Position numbers and translations under genes: made by a program. The notes below the pieces were generated by a model, which searched no databases, had not been told where the DNA came from, and saw only the letters and a list, made by a program, of their open reading frames with translations. From JABJJH01 sp047631095 (GTDB lineage Bacteria > Pseudomonadota > Alphaproteobacteria > UBA8366 > GCA-2717185), in the NCBI GenBank assembly GCA_047631095.1, contig JBLHZD010000180.1:1-8453 (forward strand): a stretch of 8,453 nucleotides of DNA. Direction: 5' to 3'. The first letter of the stretch is position 1. Each line of letters opens with the position of its first letter. Shown here piece by piece: positions 1-4,672 of this stretch.

Positions 1-298
1 GGCCAATGGGGTAGAGCCCGGCCCACATCTGGTTTTGCCAATTTTGGGCCCCAGCAACTTTCGCGATGCGGCGGGCGATATTCTATCAGGGATCGCCTCC
101 CCCATGCCATTGGTCGGGAACGCCGCCAGCGGCGTGGTTGAATATTCCAATAATCAGGACACAATCAAATCCGTCGGCGCCAACTCTATCGACCGCTATG
201 TCGCCGAACGTGAAGCCTATGAACAAAATCGGGAATACAAGGTTCAAAACGGTGATGTCGCCGGTCTGGTTTTTGAAGAAGACAAACCAAAAAAATAA
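1..298 (+). CDS. mlaA: MlaA (VacJ) family outer-membrane lipoprotein, 3' end only
   Basis: C-terminal part of MlaA, the outer-membrane lipoprotein that removes mislocalised phospholipids from the outer leaflet and passes them to periplasmic MlaC. The reading frame is open to the left edge (first whole codon at base 2), so the gene begins outside the window. The TTG at base 35 is an internal codon, not a start. Visible family signatures are the GPGPHLVLPILGPSNFRDAAG-like block (bases 17-79), equivalent to the usual 'GPYLVLPLLGPS..RD' of the family, and near the end the pattern VGANSIDRYVAEREAYEQNREY (from about base 167), matching the family's C-terminal 'R-x-AY-x-x-R' helix. The signal peptide and lipobox cannot be seen. 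The protein ends in a short lysine-rich tail. No mlaC follows, and the next gene is pyrB about 97 bases away. Identification is from recognised motifs only. Confidence 0.85.
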   Translation, partial: ANGVEPGPHLVLPILGPSNFRDAAGDILSGIASPMPLVGNAASGVVEYSNNQDTIKSVGANSIDRYVAEREAYEQNREYKVQNGDVAGLVFEEDKPKK

Positions 299-356
299 AC
301 TCGAGCGCCGAAAACGGCACCTGAACAAGGATCGTTAATTTATTTTTCGGGAAAGC

Positions 357-386
357 TTGCAGAGAGGGACTCACCCTCCGTATATT
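357..386 (+). promoter_or_regulatory. Candidate promoter for the pyrB operon
   Basis: TATATT at 381-386 matches the sigma-70 -10 consensus at five of six positions. TTGCAG at 357-362 lies 18 bases upstream and matches the -35 consensus only in its TTG. The spacer contains a 5-bp inverted repeat (GAGGG at 364-368, CCCTC at 374-378), which might be an operator or chance. A start site about 7 bases after the -10 box would fall near base 393, only about three bases before the pyrB ATG. Inferred from sequence alone, and the -35 is weak. Confidence 0.4.
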
Positions 387-395
387 CCGGTTTTA

Positions 396-1379
396 ATGAC
401 TACCAAATCCTTATCGACTGATCTTACAGCGTTCCGATTCCCGCATCGGCATTTATTGGGAATCGACGGACTGTCCCCCGAAGAAGTAACGTTGCTGCTT
501 GATCTCGCGGACAGCTATGTCGCGCAAAACCGGCAGCGCGACAAAAAAAGCGATGTCTTACGCGGTCGCACGATCATCAATCTGTTTTTTGAAAATTCGA
601 CTCGCACGCAGACGTCGTTTGAGCTTGCCGGCAAGCGACTAGGCGGTGACGTCCTCAATATGTCAGTGTCCAGTTCGTCGATCAAAAAAGGGGAAACCCT
701 TATCGACACCGCGATGACGCTCAACGCGATGCACCCCGATGTGCTCGTCGTGCGCCACCCGGACGCTGGCGCTGTTCAGCTCTTATCGGAAAAAGTGAAT
801 GCAGCGGTCATCAACGCCGGTGACGGACGCCACGAACACCCGACGCAGGCCCTTCTGGACGCCCTGACCATTAAACGCCGAAAAGGCCATCTTGACCGTC
901 TAATAGTCGCGATTTCAGGCGATATTTTACACAGCAGGGTCGCGCGATCCAACATCCAGCTTCTGAATTTGATGGGCGCCCGCGTTCGGGTCGTCGCGCC
1001 GTTGACTTTGCTACCCGCCGATATCGACCGGTTGGGCGTCGAGGTTCATCTCGATATGCGCGAAGGTCTCACCGATTGCGATATCGTCATGATGTTGCGG
1101 CTACAGACAGAACGGATGCAGGGAATGTTCGTCCCGTCCATTCGTGAATATTTCCATTTTTTCGGGTTGGATCGGGAAAAACTGTCCTACGCCAAACCGG
1201 ACGCCTTGGTGATGCATCCCGGCCCGATGAATCGGGGCGTCGAAATTGATTCAGACCTGGCAGACGATATTAATCGCTCAGTTATCCGGGAGCAGGTGGA
1301 GATGGGCGTCGCCATTCGTATGGCCTGTCTTGATGTGCTGACCCGCTCCGACGCCACAAACCCGCCAGACGCGCTATGA
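396..1379 (+). CDS. pyrB: Aspartate carbamoyltransferase catalytic subunit
   Basis: Catalyses carbamoyl phosphate + L-aspartate to N-carbamoyl-L-aspartate plus phosphate, the committed step of de novo pyrimidine synthesis, in the cytoplasm. The 327-residue product is close to the usual length of about 310-330. Landmarks, numbered from the ATG at 396: carbamoyl-phosphate loop S68-T-R-T-Q-T-S-F-E; H148-P-T-Q; the MMLRLQTER segment in the aspartate-binding domain; and the C-terminal H274-P-G-P-M-N-R-G. The frame is open back to a TTG at 357, but homology starts after the ATG (FPHRHLLGIDGLSPEE) and the predicted promoter overlaps that upstream stretch, so ATG 396 is preferred. No convincing Shine-Dalgarno precedes it: the purine-rich GAGAGGGA at 362-369 is too far away. 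The stop overlaps the start of the following dihydroorotase-like gene (ATGA), the classic pyrB-pyrC/pyrX pairing. No pyrI-type regulatory subunit is present, as expected for this lineage. Function is secure; the start is less so. Confidence 0.96.
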   Translation: MTTKSLSTDLTAFRFPHRHLLGIDGLSPEEVTLLLDLADSYVAQNRQRDKKSDVLRGRTIINLFFENSTRTQTSFELAGKRLGGDVLNMSVSSSSIKKGETLIDTAMTLNAMHPDVLVVRHPDAGAVQLLSEKVNAAVINAGDGRHEHPTQALLDALTIKRRKGHLDRLIVAISGDILHSRVARSNIQLLNLMGARVRVVAPLTLLPADIDRLGVEVHLDMREGLTDCDIVMMLRLQTERMQGMFVPSIREYFHFFGLDREKLSYAKPDALVMHPGPMNRGVEIDSDLADDINRSVIREQVEMGVAIRMACLDVLTRSDATNPPDAL

Positions 1380-1406
1380 CCAAACCCGGAAGCGCTATGA
1401 CCAAAC
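1371..1406 (+). repeat. Tandem 21-bp duplication containing two pyrC start codons
   Basis: The 15-base string GCGCTATGACCAAAC occurs at 1371-1385 and again, identically, at 1392-1406, a period of 21 bases or seven codons. Each copy carries an in-frame ATG-ACC-AAA, so the product can read M-T-K-P-G-S-A-M-T-K. The first ATG (1376) overlaps the pyrB stop; the second (1397) lies 18 bases after it. Directly visible in the sequence. Origin by replication slippage is an inference. Confidence 0.85.
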
Positions 1407-2698
1407 ATCGCACCGCATACCTGAACGCCCGTCTGCTGGACCCGGCCAGCGATCTGGACGCGCCCGGCGACCTGCTTGTCGAAGACGGCGTCATTACGCG
1501 TTTGGGTCCCGATATTTTCGCTGGCGACGGCCCGCCCGACGGCGCCGATATCGTCGATTGCAACGGGCTTTGTCTGGCTCCCGGCCTATTCGATATGCGT
1601 GTGCAAGTGCGCGAACCCGGCCATGAACACCTGGAATCAATTCATTCTGCGGGACTAGCGGCGGCGGCGGGCGGCGTCACCTCGATGGTTTGCCTGCCCA
1701 ACACCGACCCGGTTATCGATGACGTGTCCGTTGTCGAATTCATCGCCCGGCGCGCCCGCGAAGAAAAGCTCGTTAAATTATTTTGCTACGCCGCGCTGAC
1801 GAAAGGTATGAAGGGGACTGAACTTACGGAAATGGGTCTTTTGAATGAGACCGGCGTCCTTGGCTTCACCGACGCTGAAAAAGCCCTCTCCAATCCTTTG
1901 GTCATGCGGCGCGCGCTAAGCTACGCGCGCACCTTTGGATTATTAGTTATACAACACCCTGAGGTCGTTGAGCTGACGGGCGACGGCGTCATGACCGAAG
2001 GTGAAATTGCGACGCGTCTCGGTTTGGCGGGCGCGCCGGCGGAGACAGAGGTCATTATGGTCGAACGCGACCTTCGACTCGTGGCGCTGACAGGCGGGCG
2101 TTATCACGTCGCGCATGTTTCAACGGCGGAAACTGTCAATGCCATCCGGCGCGCGAAACGCGATGGCCTGGACGTCACATGCGACACCGCGCCGCATTAT
2201 TTCGCATTGAATGAAAACGCGGTCGGCGATTACCGAACCTTCGCAAAGGTCAATCCCCCCTTGCGTCGCGAGCGGGATCGACAGGCAATTGTCGATGCTT
2301 TAGCCGAAGGCGTCATCGATGCAATCGCCAGCGATCATTCCCCTTATGACCAGGATTCAAAGCGCCTTCCCTTCGCGCAGGCGGCGGCTGGCGTCGTTGG
2401 GCTGGAGACGCTCTTGCCCTTAACGCTGGAGCTTTATCACAATCGCAACATGAGCTTGTTGGACGCATTGCGGTTGGTCACGATCAACCCCGCCCGACTT
2501 TTAAAACAACCGACAGGACGATTGGCGCCGGGCGCGTCAGCAGACCTGGTGCTGTTTGATCCGGATAAGCCATTGCGTATTGACGCCGACGCCTTTCATG
2601 GCAAATCAAAAAACTCGCCCTTCGACGGACGCCCCGTTCAGGGAAAAGTACGCCGCACCGTCGTAGAAGGCCGCACAATTTTCGTCGATGTCGCCTGA
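1376..2698 (+). CDS. pyrC: Dihydroorotase homologue lacking the HxH metal pair (PyrC/PyrX-type, probably non-catalytic)
   Basis: Class I dihydroorotase-fold protein (amidohydrolase superfamily), 440 residues. Active members cyclise carbamoyl-aspartate to dihydroorotate. In active enzymes the first strand reads D-x-H-x-H-x-R; here it is D73-M-R75-V-Q77-V-R79-E-P-G, so both metal-binding histidines are replaced. Other family positions remain: a TDAEK segment with D166, H194 (QHPE), H247 (HVAHVST), the PHYFALNE and KVNPPLR segments, and D320-H321 (ASDHSPY). The C-terminal GLETLLPLTLELY and NPARLL...GRLAPGASADLVLFDP blocks are typical. Loss of HxH next to pyrB is the hallmark of pyrC' / pyrX genes, known in Pseudomonas to encode an inactive partner that supports PyrB assembly; many alphaproteobacterial homologues also lack it. 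Two start codons are possible (1376 overlapping the pyrB stop, or 1397 in a duplicated segment). If inactive, a second, catalytic pyrC must lie elsewhere. The fold assignment is very secure; lack of catalysis is inferred. Confidence 0.92.
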   Translation: MTKPGSAMTKHRTAYLNARLLDPASDLDAPGDLLVEDGVITRLGPDIFAGDGPPDGADIVDCNGLCLAPGLFDMRVQVREPGHEHLESIHSAGLAAAAGGVTSMVCLPNTDPVIDDVSVVEFIARRAREEKLVKLFCYAALTKGMKGTELTEMGLLNETGVLGFTDAEKALSNPLVMRRALSYARTFGLLVIQHPEVVELTGDGVMTEGEIATRLGLAGAPAETEVIMVERDLRLVALTGGRYHVAHVSTAETVNAIRRAKRDGLDVTCDTAPHYFALNENAVGDYRTFAKVNPPLRRERDRQAIVDALAEGVIDAIASDHSPYDQDSKRLPFAQAAAGVVGLETLLPLTLELYHNRNMSLLDALRLVTINPARLLKQPTGRLAPGASADLVLFDPDKPLRIDADAFHGKSKNSPFDGRPVQGKVRRTVVEGRTIFVDVA

Positions 2699-2701
2699 GC
2701 C

Positions 2702-3295
2702 ATGGACGCCAACGTCACGACAATAGGCCTTTGTATCGCAAGCTACATCTTAGGCTCAATTCCATTTGGTCTGGTCATTACGCGCCTCGCCGGGCTTGGC
2801 GACATCCGCACTATCGGTTCGGGTAATATTGGCGCAACCAATGTTCTTCGGACCGGAAATAAATTTCTGGCCGCTCTTACACTTTTACTTGATGGCGGCA
2901 AAGGCGCCGCGGCGGTGTTGATAACGGCGCAAATCGATCCCCCTAGTATCGCCCCTGTCGCAGTATTGGCGGTGCTCGGTCACCTGTTTCCAATCTGGTT
3001 GGGATTTCGCGGCGGCAAGGGCGTGGCGACGACATTGGGCGCCATGTTGGCGATGTCCTGGCCTGTCGGTCTGTTGTGTTGCGGCGCCTGGCTTCTTTGT
3101 GCGGCGCTCTTTCGCTACTCGTCGCTTTCCGCACTGGCGTCAATGGCGCTTTCTCCCGTATTCGCCTATTTCCTCGCCGCACAGCCGGTCATGATCGCCG
3201 CTGCCGTTATAGCCGTGCTGGTGATTTTTCGACACAAGGACAATATTCAACGCCTCATGGCGGGCGAAGAATCTAAAATTGGCGACAAATCATAA
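2702..3295 (+). CDS. plsY: Acyl-phosphate:glycerol-3-phosphate acyltransferase PlsY
   Basis: Integral inner-membrane enzyme that transfers an acyl group from acyl phosphate (made by PlsX) to sn-glycerol 3-phosphate, giving lysophosphatidic acid, the first committed step of phospholipid synthesis. The product has 197 residues, typical of the family. Three cytosolic signature loops are visible: G39-S-G-N-I-G-A-T-N with a conserved upstream Arg; H94-L-F-P followed by F102-R-G-G-K-G-V-A-T; and the C-terminal R177-H-K-D-N-I-Q-R-L-x-x-G-E. An extra D64-G-G-K-G follows the second hydrophobic segment. Hydrophobic stretches at about residues 5-28, 52-75, 82-100, 111-137 and 140-176 fit the known multi-spanning topology. 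The ATG is three bases after the preceding stop with little room for its own ribosome site, suggesting translational coupling. Adjacency to dprA and topA is common in alphaproteobacteria. The homologous name ygiH/yneS is older usage. Confidence 0.95.
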   Translation: MDANVTTIGLCIASYILGSIPFGLVITRLAGLGDIRTIGSGNIGATNVLRTGNKFLAALTLLLDGGKGAAAVLITAQIDPPSIAPVAVLAVLGHLFPIWLGFRGGKGVATTLGAMLAMSWPVGLLCCGAWLLCAALFRYSSLSALASMALSPVFAYFLAAQPVMIAAAVIAVLVIFRHKDNIQRLMAGEESKIGDKS

Positions 3296-3318
3296 ATTTC
3301 ATCGGGTGAGCGAGAAAA

Positions 3319-4458
3319 TTGTTTTCAAATCCCGCAGGCGCATTAAGCGACGCAGAGCGAATAAACCGGTTACGGCTTATTCGCAGCCAAAATGTCGGTC
3401 CGGTTACGTTTCGACAATTAGTTGAACGCTTTGGCTCCGGTACGGCGGCGCTGGAGGCATTGCCAACGCTTGCGCGGCGCGGCGGTCGACAAGGACGCCT
3501 AACGATTTGCAGCGCCGACTCCGCCCATCAGGAAATGGAACAGATGAGGGCGTTAGGGGGGCGCCATATGGTAATCGGTGACCCTGACTTTCCCGAGACA
3601 TTAGCCGCAACGTCCGACGCCCCGCCCGCGCTTTGTCTTCTCGGCGACGATGCCCTCCTGAAGCGCCCCATTATCGCTATCGTCGGCGCGCGCAACGCCT
3701 CCACCAACGGTCGCCGCTTTGCAGAACAACTCGCAGGAGATCTCGGCGGCGCTGATCTCGTCATAGGCTCTGGCCTTGCGCAGGGCGTCGACGCGGCGGC
3801 GCATAGCGGTTCGCTCGCCACAGGAACAATCGCCGTCGTCGCAGGCGGCGCGGATGTCATCTATCCCCGAGAAAACACCGACCTGTATGAGCAGATTTGC
3901 GAACACGGGTTAATCTTTTCTGAACAACCGCCCGGCGTTGAACCCACCGCGCGGCATTTTCCACGACGGAACCGCATAATTTCGGGCCTCGCACTAGGCG
4001 TGGTGGTTGTGGAAGCTGCGGCCCGGTCCGGCTCCTTAATCACAGCGCGTCTTGCGGCGGAACAAGGGCGTGAAGTTTTCGCGGTGCCCGGGTCCCCGCT
4101 CGACCCGCGTGCAAAGGGCCCGAACAAACTCATACGCGAAGGCGCCGTCTTATTAGAGAGCGCCGCCGATATTCTCGATGTTTTGCCGACGTTGCGGCGG
4201 GACGAACTCAGCGAGTCGGGACAATCCGGATATAGCGCGCCCTATCAACCGATCGATGATGATGGGGCGAATATAGAGGCCGCGCGTGCGGCGATCCTCG
4301 AACAGCTGGGCCCGGCGCCAACGCGGATTGACGATCTGATTCGCGATTCAAACTACCCCATAAACGTTTGGTCTCTTGTGTTGTTGGAGTTGGAGCTGGA
4401 GCTGGCGGGACGTATCGAACGCCATCCCGGCGGCGCAGTCTGCCTCCTCGCGCCATAA
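3319..4458 (+). CDS. dprA: DNA-processing protein DprA (Smf)
   Basis: Binds single-stranded DNA and loads RecA onto it; essential for natural transformation in competent species but widespread in others, where its role is less clear. The 379-residue product shows the full three-part layout: an N-terminal SAM-like helical domain (about residues 11-60), an extended Rossmann fold (about 115-290) and a C-terminal winged-helix (DML1-like) domain (about 318-375). Rossmann signatures are G123-A-R-N-A-S-x-N-G, G150-S-G-L-A-Q-G-V-D-A-A-A-H, A175-G-G-A-D-V-I-Y-P-R-E-N, F214-P-R-R-N-R-I-I-S-G and S237-G-S-L-I-T-A-R-L-A. The start is TTG at 3319: a TGA at 3307-3309 closes the frame just upstream, and a moderately good Shine-Dalgarno (GGGTGAG, 3304-3310) sits 8 bases before it. 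It lies 23 bases after plsY and is probably the last gene of the pyrB-led unit. Nothing looks truncated. Confidence 0.95.
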   Translation: MFSNPAGALSDAERINRLRLIRSQNVGPVTFRQLVERFGSGTAALEALPTLARRGGRQGRLTICSADSAHQEMEQMRALGGRHMVIGDPDFPETLAATSDAPPALCLLGDDALLKRPIIAIVGARNASTNGRRFAEQLAGDLGGADLVIGSGLAQGVDAAAHSGSLATGTIAVVAGGADVIYPRENTDLYEQICEHGLIFSEQPPGVEPTARHFPRRNRIISGLALGVVVVEAAARSGSLITARLAAEQGREVFAVPGSPLDPRAKGPNKLIREGAVLLESAADILDVLPTLRRDELSESGQSGYSAPYQPIDDDGANIEAARAAILEQLGPAPTRIDDLIRDSNYPINVWSLVLLELELELAGRIERHPGGAVCLLAP

Positions 4459-4489
4459 AAGGCCCGCAAGCGGTCTTCCATAACAATCC

Positions 4490-4520
4490 ATCGCCGAGGG
4501 CGGTATCTCGATATTTTTTT
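4490..4520 (+). terminator. Possible Rho-independent terminator after dprA
   Basis: Short inverted repeats (ATCG at 4490-4493 with CGAT at 4509-4512, plus an inner CC/GG pair; alternatively CGCC at 4492-4495 with GGCG at 4499-4502, or CGAG at 4495-4498 with CTCG at 4507-4510) are followed directly by a seven-T run at 4514-4520. The stem is short and imperfect, so termination strength is doubtful, but the position 30-60 bases after the dprA stop is right. Confidence 0.4.
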
Positions 4521-4557
4521 AAAAAATTCCAAAATAAAAATCTGATTTCCCTAGAAA
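4511..4557. other. A/T-rich tract upstream of topA
   Basis: A strongly A/T-rich stretch, starting with T7 followed directly by A6 (4514-4526) and continuing with short A runs near 4531-4534, 4536-4540 and 4555-4557, contrasts with the GC-rich surroundings. It may double as the terminator tail of dprA and as curved or easily melted DNA upstream of the topA promoter. No ORF or RNA gene is recognisable here. Function is inferred only. Confidence 0.4.
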
Positions 4558-4591
4558 GCTTTAGTTGACGAAGCGCGCGGACGATGCCAAG

Positions 4592-4607
4592 TGTGACTTT
4601 CATCACA
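4592..4607. promoter_or_regulatory. Perfect CRP-type operator TGTGA-N6-TCACA upstream of topA
   Basis: TGTGA (4592-4596) and TCACA (4603-4607) are separated by exactly six bases (CTTTCA), the full core consensus for CRP/FNR-superfamily cAMP receptor proteins. Its centre (4599.5) lies about 42 bases upstream of the start site predicted from the -10 box at 4630-4635, which is the usual class II activator position. The match is seen directly. Which regulator binds, and whether it activates or represses, is unknown; alphaproteobacterial CRP-like proteins do not all share the enterobacterial consensus. Confidence 0.55.
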
Positions 4608-4629
4608 GTGATTGATCGCTGAATGAGCA

Positions 4630-4635
4630 TAAACT
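4630..4635 (+). promoter_or_regulatory. Candidate -10 element of the topA promoter
   Basis: TAAACT matches the TATAAT consensus at four of six positions. No good -35 hexamer is found 16-18 bases upstream, as expected if the CRP-type site is needed for activation. The predicted start near 4641-4642 would give a ~31-base 5' leader before the topA ATG. This is a weak call made mainly from spacing. Confidence 0.3.
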
Positions 4636-4672
4636 GCCTTCGGAAAATTTTGTCACCTTGCGTTAGGAAATC

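Noticed and set aside
307..318. GCCG-AAAA-CGGC hairpin after the mlaA stop as a terminator
   Set aside because: The stem is only four base pairs and the T-rich stretch is about 17 bases downstream rather than adjacent, so it cannot be supported as a Rho-independent terminator.
357..395. TTG at 357 as the pyrB start, adding 13 residues
   Set aside because: No ribosome site at a usable distance upstream, the added residues show no PyrB homology, and the stretch overlaps the only plausible promoter. ATG 396 is better.
4464..4473. CCGCAAGCGG palindrome just after dprA as a terminator or operator
   Set aside because: The loop would be only two bases, or the stem three base pairs, and no T run follows directly. 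The signal before the T7 run is the better candidate.
4612..4625. TTGATCGCTGAATG as an FNR-type site (TTGAT-N4-ATCAA)
   Set aside because: Only the left half matches; the right half GAATG does not resemble ATCAA.
4208..4630. A 140-codon reverse-strand frame covering the end of dprA and the gap before topA
   Set aside because: No recognisable motif, mostly antisense to dprA; its open part in the gap has low-complexity A/T-rich codons and overlaps the predicted regulatory sites.
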